Below are positions 36,741 through 46,777 of a stretch of DNA of 64,000 bases, one piece after another (positions within the stretch are counted from its first letter, which is position 1; every line of letters begins with the position of its first letter). The notes below the pieces were generated by a model. The model ran no database searches. It was given only the letters and a program-made list of their open reading frames with translations, and had not been told where the DNA came from. Source of the DNA: an uncultured Ectothiorhodospiraceae bacterium (GTDB taxonomy: Bacteria > Pseudomonadota > Gammaproteobacteria > CAMYNG01); NCBI GenBank assembly GCA_947259765.1, contig CAMYNG010000007.1, positions 82,258 through 146,257 of the forward strand. Reading direction: 5' to 3'. The position numbers and the translations under genes were made by a program.

Positions 36741-39700
36741 ATGATTGCTTCTATTATTCACTGGTCGATTCGCAACCGGTTCATGGTTTTGCTTTTGACT
36801 GTGGTACTTGTCGGTTGGGGTTTATACGCTGTCAAGGCAACACCACTCGACGCTATTCCCGATTTGTCGGATGTTCAGGTCATTATCAAAACGCCTTTCC
36901 CCGGTCAGGCTCCACAGGTCGTCGAGGATCAGGTTACCTACCCAATGACCACCGCAATGTTGTCGGTACCCAAGGCGACTACGGTGCGTGGCTATTCATT
37001 TTTCGGTGATTCCTATGTCTATGTAATCTTCGAGGATGGCACAGATCCTTATTGGGCGCGCACACGTGTGCTGGAGTATCTGAGTCAGGTCGCCAGTAAG
37101 TTACCACCACAGGCTCGGCCCGAGCTCGGTCCGGACGCGACCGGCGTAGGCTGGATTTACCAATATGCGCTTGCTGATCGTACTGGCAAGCACGATCTTT
37201 CCCAGCTGCGTAGTCTGCAGGACTGGTTTCTTAAGTACGAGTTACAGACCGTACCTGGAGTGTCAGAAGTCGCTACCGTAGGCGGGATGGTTAAGCAATA
37301 CCAGGTCGTGCTGGACCCAAATCGGTTACGGGCTTACAACCTGACTTTGGGACAGGTGCGCAAGGCGATCCAGGGGGCAAACCAGGAGGTTGGGGGCTCA
37401 GTTATTGAAATGGGTGAAGCCGAATACATGGTTCGTGCAACCGGCTACTTGTCAAAACTGGAAGACCTGTATCTTATTCCAATCGGAATCAAACAGCAGG
37501 GCACCCCTGTTTTACTTAAAGACGTCGCTGATATCCGCCTCGGTCCACAGATGCGACGCGGCATTGCCGAACTGGATGGTGAGGGTGAGGTCGTGGGTGG
37601 CATTGTCGTGATGCGTTTTGGGGAGAACGCGCTAACGACGATTGCCGGCGTGAAAAAGCGTCTGGCCGAGTTACAGACGAGCCTGCCAAAGGGTGTGGAG
37701 GTCATCGAGACATACGATCGATCCACGCTGATCACACGTGCGGTAAATACACTTAACGGTAAGCTGATAGAAGAATTTCTAGTCGTTGCGCTGGTGTGCG
37801 TGGTGTTCCTGTTCCACATTCGATCCGCAATGGTTATTGTCGTTTCATTGCCTATAGGAATTTTGACTGCCTTTATCGTAATGGATTCACAGGGGATTAA
37901 CGCCAACATCATGTCCCTGGGGGGAATTGCGATAGCTATCGGTGCAATGGTGGACGCCGCAATCGTGATGATCGAGAACGCTCACAAGCATATGGAACAG
38001 GAAGATGTAAATCACCTGAATCGTTGGGATATCATACAACGTGCAGCGACAGAGGTGGGCCCGCCTCTGTTTTTCTCGCTACTGATAATCACCCTGAGTT
38101 TTCTACCGGTGTTCACATTGGAGGCACAGGAGGGCAAACTATTCGCGCCGCTGGCGTTCACAAAGACATTTGCCATGGCGGCCGCAGCCGGGCTATCCAT
38201 TACCCTGGTGCCGGTGCTGATGGGATATTTCATCCGGGGTCATATCACGCCGGAACACAAGAATCCGATTAATCGTATTCTTATCGCCGGTTATCGACCA
38301 TTCATCAATTTCGTTTTGAAGAAGCCGGGAACTGTCCTGGTGATTTCACTTGTCCTCGTACTCTCGGGAGTCTGGCCTTTGATCAATACGGGCTCGGAGT
38401 TTATGCCGGATCTCGACGAAGGCGACCTGATGTATATGCCAACGACCTTCCCGGCGGTCTCCATTGGCAAGGCACAGGAAATTTTACAACAGACGGATAA
38501 ATTGATCCGCACCGTGCCTGAAGTGAAATCTGTTTTCGGCAAGATCGGTCGGGCAGAGACGGCGACTGATCCGGCGCCGCTGACGATGATAGAAACCACA
38601 ATCCAGTTAAAGCCCCGAGATCAGTGGCGAGAGGGTATGACGTCTGAAAAACTGAAACAGGAGTTGAACGCCTTAATTCAGTATCCCGGTCTGACTAATG
38701 CCTGGGTCATGCCTATCAAGACACGAATTGACATGCTCGCTACAGGAATCAAAACCCCGGTAGGCATAAAGGTGGCGGGGCCCGATTTGAAGGTCATTGA
38801 AAAAATCGGTAAACAACTGGAGGACATTATAAAGCCCGTCCCGGGTACGGCCTCGGTGTATTCGGAGCGAGTTGTCGGCGGACGTTATGTGACCGTCGAC
38901 ATCGATCGTGTTGCCGCTTCGCGCTTTGGACTTAATATCGCAGATGTTCAGGATGTTGTACGCACAGCCGTAGGTGGAATGAATGTAACACAAAGTGTTG
39001 AAGGGCTTGAGCGCTATCCCATCAATGTCCGCTATCCGAGGGAAGTGCGCGACTCGATAGAAAATTTGCGCAAACTGCCGGTGGTTACGCCATCGGGTGC
39101 AAACATCCCGCTGGGGGAAGTTGCCGAAGTGCGGGTCGAGGATGGACCTGCCATGATTAAGAGCGAGGACGCACGATTGAACGGCTGGACCTTTGTCGAT
39201 ATTCAGGACCGGGATCTGGGCTCGTATGTTGCTGAGGCACAGAAAGTGGTCAGTGAGCAACTCGACCTGCCGCCCGGCTACTCTCTCGCATGGTCCGGGC
39301 AATATGAGTACATGGTTCGTGCAAAGGAGCGCCTGTCCGTTGTTGTACCAATCACCATCCTGATTATCGTCCTGCTGTTGTACCTGAACTTTCGCAACCT
39401 TACCGAAGTGCTGATTATTCTGGGTACGCTGCCCATGGCGTTGGTGGGTGGCTTCTGGTTGCTTTACCTTCTTGATTACAATATGTCCGTTGCGGTGGGG
39501 GTCGGCTTTATTGCTTTGGCGGGTGTGGCTGTCGAAATCGGTGTGGTGATGTTGGTGTACCTGAACCAGGCCTACAATCGTCTGCATCACCAAGCTGAAC
39601 GCGAACACTCACTTACCCTTGCCGAACTGCGCAAGGCGGTAACCGAGGGTGCACTATTGCGGGTTCGACCTATTATGATGACGGTGTCGGCGATTATTGC

Positions 39701-39857
39701 CGGTCTGTTGCCTATCATGTTGGGAGGCGGTACGGGTGCGGAGGTTATGCGGCGCATTGCTGCACCCATGGTTGGCGGCATGATTAGTGCGACCATTCTG
39801 ACTCTGGTGGTGATACCGTCAGTGTTTTTGCTCTGGAAAAAGCGCAGCTGCGGTTAA
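36741..39857 (+). CDS. cusA: CusA-like copper/silver RND efflux pump
   Basis: 1038-residue inner-membrane RND pump of the heavy-metal (HME) type, driven by the proton gradient. Starts with the family's MIASIIHWSIRNRFMVLLLT; the TM4 proton-relay Asp lies in GAMVDAAIVMIENAHKHME. The periplasmic cleft region WVMPIKTRIDMLATGIKTP carries the methionines expected for Cu(I)/Ag(I) selectivity. A second set of TM segments (ITILIIVLLLYLNFRNLTEV onward) completes the fold. It ends the operon, followed by a CACAGAG-family repeat. Substrate Cu/Ag rather than Co/Zn/Cd is inferred from the Met residues and the CusF domain of the partner. Confidence 0.94.
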   Translation: MIASIIHWSIRNRFMVLLLTVVLVGWGLYAVKATPLDAIPDLSDVQVIIKTPFPGQAPQVVEDQVTYPMTTAMLSVPKATTVRGYSFFGDSYVYVIFEDGTDPYWARTRVLEYLSQVASKLPPQARPELGPDATGVGWIYQYALADRTGKHDLSQLRSLQDWFLKYELQTVPGVSEVATVGGMVKQYQVVLDPNRLRAYNLTLGQVRKAIQGANQEVGGSVIEMGEAEYMVRATGYLSKLEDLYLIPIGIKQQGTPVLLKDVADIRLGPQMRRGIAELDGEGEVVGGIVVMRFGENALTTIAGVKKRLAELQTSLPKGVEVIETYDRSTLITRAVNTLNGKLIEEFLVVALVCVVFLFHIRSAMVIVVSLPIGILTAFIVMDSQGINANIMSLGGIAIAIGAMVDAAIVMIENAHKHMEQEDVNHLNRWDIIQRAATEVGPPLFFSLLIITLSFLPVFTLEAQEGKLFAPLAFTKTFAMAAAAGLSITLVPVLMGYFIRGHITPEHKNPINRILIAGYRPFINFVLKKPGTVLVISLVLVLSGVWPLINTGSEFMPDLDEGDLMYMPTTFPAVSIGKAQEILQQTDKLIRTVPEVKSVFGKIGRAETATDPAPLTMIETTIQLKPRDQWREGMTSEKLKQELNALIQYPGLTNAWVMPIKTRIDMLATGIKTPVGIKVAGPDLKVIEKIGKQLEDIIKPVPGTASVYSERVVGGRYVTVDIDRVAASRFGLNIADVQDVVRTAVGGMNVTQSVEGLERYPINVRYPREVRDSIENLRKLPVVTPSGANIPLGEVAEVRVEDGPAMIKSEDARLNGWTFVDIQDRDLGSYVAEAQKVVSEQLDLPPGYSLAWSGQYEYMVRAKERLSVVVPITILIIVLLLYLNFRNLTEVLIILGTLPMALVGGFWLLYLLDYNMSVAVGVGFIALAGVAVEIGVVMLVYLNQAYNRLHHQAEREHSLTLAELRKAVTEGALLRVRPIMMTVSAIIAGLLPIMLGGGTGAEVMRRIAAPMVGGMISATILTLVVIPSVFLLWKKRSCG

Positions 39858-39886
39858 GTGGGTTTATTTTTTAAACGCAAAAAACC

Positions 39887-39940
39887 TTAACCACCGAGAT
39901 CATAGTGAACACAGAAGTTCTCCTTGTTTCTGTGGTTGAT
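39887..39940. repeat. CACAGAG-family inverted repeat after cusA
   Basis: TTAACCACCGAGATCATAGT and GTTTCTGTGGTTGATC are inverted relatives around a GAACACAGAAG/CTTGTTTCTG core, filling the spacer between the convergent cusA and HDOD genes. Confidence 0.6.
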
Positions 39941-39964
39941 CTTTGGCCGCCTGAGAGCGGCAGC

Positions 39965-40834
39965 CTAGCCGACTGCGGCACTGACGGGTTCGGCATTGAC
40001 TATGAACGCGGTGGCTTCGCGCTTGCGAGCTATCTGTTCATGCAGTCCGGCTAATTGGCTATTCTCCAGCCCTAGGGCTTGCCATGTATCGGCTTCAAGT
40101 TCTGAAAATTCATCATTTGCAAGTGGTGCTTCGATCTGATTTGCAATGTGGTTAGCGAGATGCAGGATGTAGGCATCTTTTCTGAACTTTGTTGCTTGCT
40201 GGGGAGTATGGTGGGCGCCCACCGGCTCGATCAGCGATTCGGGAAACTTCCAGCGCCGTAACAGTTCCTGGCTAACTTCAGCGTGATCGAAACCGAAAAT
40301 TTCGTTTTCCAGATTGCGTTGTGAAGCCGCACTTAATTGCAGCCGCTCAAGCAGTCGCTGGTAACGTTCCGGTAGCGTGGCCTGTAATACGAGTTTACCA
40401 ATGTCATGCAGCAGACCCGCGACAAACAAACGTTCTACATAGGACAGTTTCATCAGCACGGCAATTTCACGTGCGGCCAGTCCGCAACAGGTACTGTGTG
40501 ACCAAAATGTTTCGGTTGTCTGGTTGGTGCCGGTAACCCGATCAAAGCTTGAAACAATAGAAGTTGCAAGAACCAAATCGCGGAGTTGTCGCGTACCAAG
40601 AATCGTGATCGCCATGGGAATGGTATCGACATGGGAAGGGAATCCGTAAAACGGGCTGTTTACGATGCGGAGTAAACGCGCGGTTAGCGCCGGGTCGTTG
40701 CTTATCACATTGCCAAAGTCGGCCGCCGTGTAAGTCGGGTCATCGACCATGCGATTAAGTCGGAATACCACGTCAGGGAGCGAGTAGAGCTTACAGTTTT
40801 CGCTAACAAGTTGCCGGGGACTTACTGTGACCAT
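39965..40834 (-). CDS. HDOD-domain signalling protein
   Basis: 289 residues. An HDOD domain (metal-dependent-hydrolase-related output domain) covers about residues 20-220, with the marks SNDPALTARLLRIVNSPFYGF, HSTCCGLAAREIA and GLLHDIGKLVLQ. The HD pair is present here in LLHDIG, but other HDOD catalytic residues are usually absent. Such proteins take part in stress or motility signalling, often with c-di-GMP systems. Stands alone, convergent with cusA. Function not assigned. Confidence 0.88.
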   Translation of the reverse strand: MVTVSPRQLVSENCKLYSLPDVVFRLNRMVDDPTYTAADFGNVISNDPALTARLLRIVNSPFYGFPSHVDTIPMAITILGTRQLRDLVLATSIVSSFDRVTGTNQTTETFWSHSTCCGLAAREIAVLMKLSYVERLFVAGLLHDIGKLVLQATLPERYQRLLERLQLSAASQRNLENEIFGFDHAEVSQELLRRWKFPESLIEPVGAHHTPQQATKFRKDAYILHLANHIANQIEAPLANDEFSELEADTWQALGLENSQLAGLHEQIARKREATAFIVNAEPVSAAVG

Positions 40835-41134
40835 TCGAATGCCTCCTGCACGCGTTTACACAGCGACCGTACAACACTCGTTGGCGCGAGTTCGGGATAC
40901 GTTGAGAACATTTATGTTGTCAGAAAACGCCCGGCATATCAATGTTGCTTATGCTTTGCTGTGTTTGCTACCGGTGTTTCGAATTCGCCACAAATTATCG
41001 GTGCTGTTGCACTTTCACCACGATCTTCAGGTAAACAACCTGTCGCTCTTCTGTAAAAAGCGCATATACCACGGTAAACTCGCTGTTAAGACAACAGCAT
41101 TGTGTTGCTGAGACGAAACATAGGAATAGACGGC
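40835..41134. other. Divergent spacer between HDOD gene and djlA-like gene
   Basis: 300 bases. A short open frame (40827-41111) overlaps the start of the HDOD gene and has no protein-like features. No repeat, hairpin with T-tract or recognisable RNA was seen; it probably holds promoters for both flanking genes. Confidence 0.4.
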
Positions 41135-41950
41135 ATGAGTTGGTGGGGTAAGATTCTCGGAGGCGCGTTTGGATATTCGCTCGGTGGTCCGTTGGGTGCG
41201 TTGCTCGGCGCAGTGATCGGGCATCAATTTGATGCCGGCCTCAAGCGTATGACTGAATATGGCGGCGGTTGGTCGCCGGGCGATCAGGAACGTACCCAGA
41301 CTGCGTTTTTTACCAGCGTGTTTTCTGTCATGGGTCACATGGCCAAAGTGGACGGGCGCGTCAGCGAGCAGGAAATTGCCATGGCCCGCTCGATAATGCA
41401 GCAGATGGCCCTAAATGCCGAGCAGCAACGCGTCGCTATTGACTTGTTTCAGGATGGTAAGCGGCCGGATTTTCCTCTTGATGAGATTTTGGAACAGTTC
41501 CGGCGTGAATGCCACGGGCGTCGTACGCTGGTGCAGATGTTTCTTGAAATACTGCTGCACGCGGGCTATGCCGATGGAAAACTTGATGGCAAAGAAAGAG
41601 CCTTGTTGTTCCACATCAGTGATCGCCTGCACTTCCCGCGGCATCTTTTGGAGCAATTGGATGCCATGGTGCAGGCTCAGCAGCAGTTTCATGGCTATGG
41701 ACACCGGGGTCAGCAACGCGCCGGTCCCAGCCGGCCCAGTATGGCGGATGCGTATACGGCGCTTGGCGTTAAATCAGACTCAAGTGATGCCGAAGTGAAA
41801 AAGGCTTATCGACGGTTAATGAATCAGCATCATCCTGACAAACTGGTGGCCAAGGGCCTGCCGGAAGAAATGATCAATGTGGCTAAGGAAAAGACCCAGG
41901 AGATTCAGGCCGCGTACGAGCAAATCAAAGAAGCTCGGGGTATGAAATAA
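41135..41950 (+). CDS. djlA: DjlA-like co-chaperone (TerB and DnaJ domains)
   Basis: 271 residues from the ATG at 41135. A short hydrophobic glycine-rich N-terminus (FGYSLGGPLGALLGAVIGHQF) replaces the membrane anchor of DjlA. A TerB-like helical domain covers about 55-170, and a C-terminal J-domain covers about 205-271 with the HPD motif in NQHHPDKL. DjlA regulates DnaK. The GG-rich anchor resembles glycine-zipper segments, so membrane association is likely. Weak ribosome site. Confidence 0.9.
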   Translation: MSWWGKILGGAFGYSLGGPLGALLGAVIGHQFDAGLKRMTEYGGGWSPGDQERTQTAFFTSVFSVMGHMAKVDGRVSEQEIAMARSIMQQMALNAEQQRVAIDLFQDGKRPDFPLDEILEQFRRECHGRRTLVQMFLEILLHAGYADGKLDGKERALLFHISDRLHFPRHLLEQLDAMVQAQQQFHGYGHRGQQRAGPSRPSMADAYTALGVKSDSSDAEVKKAYRRLMNQHHPDKLVAKGLPEEMINVAKEKTQEIQAAYEQIKEARGMK

Positions 41951-41951
41951 C

Positions 41952-42110
41952 TTAACCACAGAGTGCACGGTGCGATAAATTTTAGTTTTCAGCCTGATTC
42001 ACAACATTGATTCTTCAATAGGGCTTTTCGAATCCGCAGAAGACGCTTCGCATCTTACTATAAGAAACATATTTTTAGCTCTGCGTTCTCTGTGCCCTCT
42101 GTGGTAATTT
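41952..42110. repeat. CACAGAG-family inverted repeat pair between djlA and the CopD-like gene
   Basis: TTAACCACAGAGTGCACGG on the left and CTCTGTGCCCTCTGTGGTAA on the right, in inverted orientation, bracket about 120 bases of spacer that show no gene. Confidence 0.7.
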
Positions 42111-42115
42111 TATTA

Positions 42116-42580
42116 TCAAATCAAATAACGTCCACCGCTGGCGACTGCGACCACCAGCAGTCCAAGGATCAGGTTAATACCCACGAGCATACGAATCTGT
42201 GCCAGGCGCTTGCCGCCATCCGGCCAGTCCTGCGCAGCCACAGCTAGTTTCAGGCGCCGAAAGGGTGCGAAAAACACGTGCAGAAAAATAAGGATCATCA
42301 AGATACCCAGGCCGTTCATGATATGAACATATAACGGCGAGTTAGCCATTCCTCCAAAACGATCCGGGGAAAAAATCATGGCGTAACCCGTTAACGGTAA
42401 CAAGATTACGCATACCCAGACCCAGGGAAAAAAGCGTTTGAAGGACGCCACCCACAGCGGTAACCGTTTGGGTGGGTCCAGCGTTTCCACCGCTGCAGGA
42501 CGTAGTGCCATATAGGCGAAAAACATGCCGCCGACCCAGACGACCACGGACAAAATGTGCAAGATAATTAAAATGGCCAT
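42116..42580 (-). CDS. CopD-like integral membrane protein
   Basis: 154 residues, about four membrane helices (IILHILSVVVWVGGMFFAYM, FPWVWVCVILLPLTGYAMIF, IMNGLGILMILIFLHVFF, MLVGINLILGLLVVAVASGG). Conserved His/Trp residues in the first helix (LHILSVVVWVGG) and LHVFFAPFRRLK fit the CopD family, whose members are linked to copper uptake or haem. Copper genes cusCBA are 3 kb away. Separated from the hydrolase gene upstream by 72 bases. Confidence 0.82.
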   Translation of the reverse strand: MAILIILHILSVVVWVGGMFFAYMALRPAAVETLDPPKRLPLWVASFKRFFPWVWVCVILLPLTGYAMIFSPDRFGGMANSPLYVHIMNGLGILMILIFLHVFFAPFRRLKLAVAAQDWPDGGKRLAQIRMLVGINLILGLLVVAVASGGRYLI

Positions 42581-42652
42581 TAAGCTTCCTTGTGTGAGTT
42601 ATTTTACCCAAATTTTGTACAAGTGATTTGCGAGATATCCTCTCTGACAGCA

Positions 42653-43462
42653 TCATTTATTCTGTGTGGCCACGACGGCATTTCGATCAAGCCATCCTCG
42701 TACCCGTTTAACTAACGGGTCTTCCATGCCGCGGAAAAAATGGTCCGCACCGCTAATTTCCACCTGCACAAAGCGCCTGTTTCCGGATTTGTTGGCTGCG
42801 GTTCGGCGCGCTTTTACTGAATTGAGCACGCTTTCCAAATCGTTACCGCCATAAATATCCAGTACGGGTAGAGTTATCCGCTCAAGTGAATATACGTTGC
42901 TCATGCGGGTATCAAAATTCATGTCGTTCATGCCAATTCCAACAAATGCAATTGCTTTCGACTGTGCGCCACTAGCAAGATAGTGGCTTGCCATGGCCGC
43001 GCCCAGGCTGTGGCCCACTAACGCGATTTGTTTGATGCCATTTTTTTGCAAATAGGCAATCGCAGCGTCAATACGTGTCGGGCCTTCGTCCCATATAGCC
43101 AGATAATCCCGCGCGCCGGCCCTATTGTGCAGAATAGGCATTTGAATGGACAGCGTCGTCCAGCCGTGCAGGGGGAGCTGGGTGCGCAACGGGTAAATGA
43201 CATCGGGCCAGTTGGGATGCACACCGATACCATGCATTAGTACAACGCCGCCGCGTGCTTTTGTGCTGGTTTGCTCAGAGTAGATTCCCAGAAAACGCTG
43301 CTTCCCGGTACTTAGCCAAATGCTTTCACCGTCAATCAGGCTGTCAACGATCTGCTCGGCCCAGCGCTGCTCTTTTGCCTGATCTGACGCCAATAGAGGT
43401 GCTGCCTGCAACAGCAGGGGCAGAATACATATATAGGTATAATGCCTGATACTGTTCTTCAT
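42653..43462 (-). CDS. DUF3530-type alpha/beta hydrolase, exported
   Basis: 269 residues. N-terminal signal (ICILPLLLQAAPLLASDQA) points to the periplasm. Alpha/beta-hydrolase features: VVLMHGIGVHPNWPDVIY (oxyanion region), the nucleophile elbow GHSLGAAMASHYL, LDIYGGNDLESVL (acid) and the His in GADHFFRGM. Matches the DUF3530 pattern. The start is MKNSIRHY at 43462; a longer reading adds seven residues. Substrate unknown. Confidence 0.85.
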   Translation of the reverse strand: MKNSIRHYTYICILPLLLQAAPLLASDQAKEQRWAEQIVDSLIDGESIWLSTGKQRFLGIYSEQTSTKARGGVVLMHGIGVHPNWPDVIYPLRTQLPLHGWTTLSIQMPILHNRAGARDYLAIWDEGPTRIDAAIAYLQKNGIKQIALVGHSLGAAMASHYLASGAQSKAIAFVGIGMNDMNFDTRMSNVYSLERITLPVLDIYGGNDLESVLNSVKARRTAANKSGNRRFVQVEISGADHFFRGMEDPLVKRVRGWLDRNAVVATQNK

Positions 43463-43676
43463 CCCCGCATCTCCCTGTCCCAACAGGTTGAAAATTATAA
43501 AGGAAATCTGCGAGCTTCACAGCCTTGTCTGTTTATTCCATGCAGGACGTAGGGAACCACGCGGTCGCCAGCTGAAAAATTTCGCGTGATGGGGTAGAGT
43601 GTGCGGCTCGTAATTTTTGGGCCCAATGGCGCAGGCCGTTGTGGCGGGTGTTTTGACGATACAGGGGTTTCAGACT

Positions 43677-44375
43677 ATGGCGCGCGCAAGCGATTTTATT
43701 GCACCTTCCATCCTCTCAGCGAATTTCGCAACGCTGGGTGACGAAGTGGACAAGGTACTGGCGGCAGGGGCGGACATTGTCCATTTTGACGTCATGGATA
43801 ATCACTACGTGCCAAATCTGACCATTGGTCCCCTGGTATGCGAGGCGCTGCGGAAACATGGCGTGGAAGCGCCGATTGATGTTCATTTAATGGTGAAACC
43901 GGTGGATCGCATTATTCCCGATTTCGCCAAGGCCGGTGCGAGCTATATCACCTTTCACCCCGAAGCCTCCGACCACGTCGATCGCAGCCTGCAATTGATC
44001 CACGACAGCGGTTGTAAGGCTGGACTGGTATTCAATCCCGCAACTCCGCTGGATTATCTGAAATACGTTATCGACAAAGTCGATATGGTGCTGCTGATGT
44101 CGGTGAATCCAGGCTTCGGTGGCCAGAGCTTCATTCCTACCGCGCTGGACAAGCTCCGCGAAGCACGTGCTCTCATTGATGCCAGCGGCCGGGAAATCCG
44201 CCTTGAGATCGACGGCGGCGTGAAGGCTAACAATATCCGTGAGATCAAAGAAGCGGGTGCCGACACCTTCGTGGCTGGGTCAGCAATTTTTGGGGCTGCC
44301 AGCGATAGTGATCCGAACCGATATGACACCATAATCAACGAAATGCGCGACGAAATGGCGAAAGCGGCTGTTTGA
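43677..44375 (+). CDS. rpe: Ribulose-phosphate 3-epimerase
   Basis: Metal-dependent interconversion of ribulose-5- and xylulose-5-phosphate in pentose phosphate metabolism and the Calvin cycle. 232 residues from the ATG at 43677 (AGGGG ten bases upstream). TIM-barrel signatures: [34 protein letters not shown] with metal-binding His/Asp, [25 protein letters not shown] and FVAGSAIFG. It precedes gph by 40 bases; rpe-gph then trpE-trpG is a common gammaproteobacterial order. Confidence 0.96.
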   Translation: MARASDFIAPSILSANFATLGDEVDKVLAAGADIVHFDVMDNHYVPNLTIGPLVCEALRKHGVEAPIDVHLMVKPVDRIIPDFAKAGASYITFHPEASDHVDRSLQLIHDSGCKAGLVFNPATPLDYLKYVIDKVDMVLLMSVNPGFGGQSFIPTALDKLREARALIDASGREIRLEIDGGVKANNIREIKEAGADTFVAGSAIFGAASDSDPNRYDTIINEMRDEMAKAAV

Positions 44376-44415
44376 TTGTGCCATGAAATCGAAAAGCGCA
44401 ACGTAGAACAGAATT

Positions 44416-45111
44416 ATGACTATCCGAAATCCCAAGATGGTGCTCATCGATGTTGACGGCACACTGGTGGACAGTGTGCCGGATCTCGCCTATTGCGTTG
44501 ACGAAATGTTGGCGCGTTTGGATATGCCCGCACGCGGTGAGGCACGCGTGCGCGAGTGGGTGGGCAATGGTGTCGAACGCCTGGTGAGACGTGCGCTTAT
44601 TGACAAGTTGGAGGGTGAGCCGGAGCCCGCGTTATTCGATCAAGCTTATCCGGTTTTTCTCGAACTCTATGCGGCTAATACCAGCAAGCGGAGTTGTTTG
44701 TATCCGGGTGTCCGTGAGGGCATCGATTATCTGAGCTCCCATGACTACAAATTGGGCTGCGTCACCAACAAGGCGGCACAATTCACTCTACCGCTCTTAA
44801 AGGACCTGGGCGTGTTTGACGAGTTTGCCATCGTAATTAGCGGTGATTCATTGCCCAAGAAAAAGCCGGATCCGCTGCCTTTACTACATGCGGCCGAATT
44901 TTTTGGGTGTGACCCGGCTCAGGCGATGATGCTTGGCGACTCAGTAAGTGATGTGAAGGCGGCCCGGGCGGCAGGCTTTCAGATTGTCTGTATGAGCTAT
45001 GGTTACAATCATGGCGAGGACATTCGCGATGCCAATCCGGACGCCGTGCTTGATTCAATGGCCGAGTTATCCGCATTGCTGGAGTCGGCGAAAGCACAGG
45101 ATGTTGCCTGA
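44416..45111 (+). CDS. gph: Phosphoglycolate phosphatase (HAD family)
   Basis: 231-residue HAD-superfamily phosphatase that removes 2-phosphoglycolate, a product of RuBisCO oxygenation or DNA repair. The nucleophile motif is LIDVDGTLVDSVPDL, motif II is CVTNKAAQF, the Lys motif is LPKKKPDPLPL, and the acidic pair is MLGDSVSDVKAARAAG. Cap domain between about residues 20 and 90. Linked to rpe. In autotrophs this gene is the CbbZ equivalent. Confidence 0.94.
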   Translation: MTIRNPKMVLIDVDGTLVDSVPDLAYCVDEMLARLDMPARGEARVREWVGNGVERLVRRALIDKLEGEPEPALFDQAYPVFLELYAANTSKRSCLYPGVREGIDYLSSHDYKLGCVTNKAAQFTLPLLKDLGVFDEFAIVISGDSLPKKKPDPLPLLHAAEFFGCDPAQAMMLGDSVSDVKAARAAGFQIVCMSYGYNHGEDIRDANPDAVLDSMAELSALLESAKAQDVA

Positions 45112-45155
45112 ACCGACCCGATCAACGCATAATCGGCTTACTCACGCACAATAAA

Positions 45156-45209
45156 ATGATGAACCTGAACAGACCTGTCAAATCCAACCTCTGGCGATGG
45201 CGCGTTTAA
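45156..45209 (+). CDS. Candidate trp leader peptide (17 residues, WRW)
   Basis: ATG ATG AAC CTG AAC AGA CCT ... CTC TGG CGA TGG CGC GTT TAA gives MMNLNRPVKSNLWRWRV, a 17-residue peptide with two Trp codons at its end, 54 bases before trpE. This is the expected form of a leader peptide that senses tryptophan. A trpE-proximal hairpin with T-tract was not found, so classical termination attenuation is not shown. ACCTCTGG in the peptide, spanning the first Trp codon, could pair with CCAGGT over the trpE ribosome site (45251-45256) with a two-base bulge, giving translational control. Confidence 0.68.
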   Translation: MMNLNRPVKSNLWRWRV

Positions 45210-45263
45210 GCGTGTTGTCTCGGGATTGTTTACGTCAGAAATTCTTGTTCCAGGTGAAAAGTC

Positions 45264-46775
45264 ATGAATCAAACGGAGTTTGCCGCACTGGCGGCACAGG
45301 GTCATAACCATATCCCCGTCGTACGCGAGGTACTCGCTGACCTCGACACCCCACTCAGTACCTATCTGAAACTGGCAGACGGGCCCTATTCCTATCTGTT
45401 CGAGTCCGTGCAGGGCGGGGAGAAATGGGGCCGCTATTCCATCATCGGACTGCCGTGCACGTCGCGCGTCGAAGTGCGCGGTCAACAGGTGAGCCTGTAC
45501 ACGGCTGGGCAGAGTCCACATATTGAAACCGTGGCTGATCCACTCGCCTGGATCGAGTCGTTTCAGGCGCGCTACCGCTCGCCGGAGCTCGCAGACCTGC
45601 CCCGATTCGTCGGTGGTCTGGTGGGATATTTCGGCTACGACACGGTGCGGTATATTGAACCGCGCCTGGGGACATGTCCGAATCCCGATCCGCTTGACGT
45701 GCCGGACATCCTGTTGCTGGTGTCTGACGAAGTCGTCGTGTTCGATAATCTCAAAGGCAAGTTGTACCTCGTCGTGCATACCGATCCCGAGGCAGAGGGG
45801 AGTTTCGGGCGCGCCCAGGCGCGTATCGACGAATTGATTAATCAATTACGCCAACCGGTAAAAATTCCACTGACACTCTCCGGGATGCACGTAAGCGAGT
45901 CGGATTTTGTCTCCGGTTTTACCCAACAGGGCTTTGAGGCTGCGGTGGAGCGCGCACGCGAATATATCACCGACGGTGACAGCATGCAGATCGTCCTGTC
46001 GCAGCGCCTGTCGATCCCGTTTAAAGCCCGGCCGCTAGACCTGTACCGCGCACTCCGCAGTTTAAATCCCTCGCCGTATATGTATTTTCTGGACCTCGGG
46101 GATTTCCATATCGTAGGGTCCTCTCCCGAGATCCTTGTCCATCTTGAGGAAGGTATGGTGACGGTGCGTCCCATCGCCGGTACCCGTCCACGCGGTCATT
46201 CCGAGTCGGAGGACCAGGCGCTGGAAGCCGAGCTGCTCGCCGATCCAAAAGAGTTGGCCGAACACCTCATGTTGATTGACCTCGGTCGCAATGACATCGG
46301 CCGTATCGCGGAAACAGGTTCGGTCACCTTGACCGAAAAAATGCTGGTTGAACGGTATTCACACGTCATGCACATCGTTTCCAATGTGACCGGTAAACTC
46401 AAAACGGGAATGTCGGCGATGGATACTTTGCGGGCCACCTTCCCGGCAGGCACGCTGTCAGGTGCGCCAAAGATCCGCGCCATGGAGATCATCGACGAAC
46501 TGGAGCCCGTCAAACGCGGCGTGTATTCCGGTGCGGTCGGGTATCTTTCGTGGACCGGAAATCTGGATACCGCGATTGCCATTCGAACTGCAATCATCAA
46601 GGATGGCACGTTGCATATCCAGGCAGGGGCCGGCATTGTCTATGACTCGGTGCCGCGCAATGAATGGGACGAAACCATGAACAAGGCGCGGGCAATCTTT
46701 CGCGCGGTGAGCATGGCAGTCGCCGGCCTTGATACAAGTCTTGAGACAAATTCAAACCAGGTCACGGAGGAATAG
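45264..46775 (+). CDS. trpE: Anthranilate synthase component I
   Basis: Chorismate to anthranilate with ammonia from TrpG, first step of tryptophan synthesis. 503 residues. The N-terminal feedback site is seen in [20 protein letters not shown] (LLES-type motif as LFES). The chorismate-binding domain has [21 protein letters not shown]-type [44 protein letters not shown] and [17 protein letters not shown] precedes the ATG. It is two bases before trpG and preceded by the candidate leader peptide. Confidence 0.95.
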   Translation: MNQTEFAALAAQGHNHIPVVREVLADLDTPLSTYLKLADGPYSYLFESVQGGEKWGRYSIIGLPCTSRVEVRGQQVSLYTAGQSPHIETVADPLAWIESFQARYRSPELADLPRFVGGLVGYFGYDTVRYIEPRLGTCPNPDPLDVPDILLLVSDEVVVFDNLKGKLYLVVHTDPEAEGSFGRAQARIDELINQLRQPVKIPLTLSGMHVSESDFVSGFTQQGFEAAVERAREYITDGDSMQIVLSQRLSIPFKARPLDLYRALRSLNPSPYMYFLDLGDFHIVGSSPEILVHLEEGMVTVRPIAGTRPRGHSESEDQALEAELLADPKELAEHLMLIDLGRNDIGRIAETGSVTLTEKMLVERYSHVMHIVSNVTGKLKTGMSAMDTLRATFPAGTLSGAPKIRAMEIIDELEPVKRGVYSGAVGYLSWTGNLDTAIAIRTAIIKDGTLHIQAGAGIVYDSVPRNEWDETMNKARAIFRAVSMAVAGLDTSLETNSNQVTEE

Positions 46776-46777
46776 TT

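Noticed and set aside
45112..45263. Classical terminator-type trp attenuator
   Set aside because: No stable hairpin followed by a T-tract was found before trpE; only the leader peptide and a possible ribosome-site pairing are supported.
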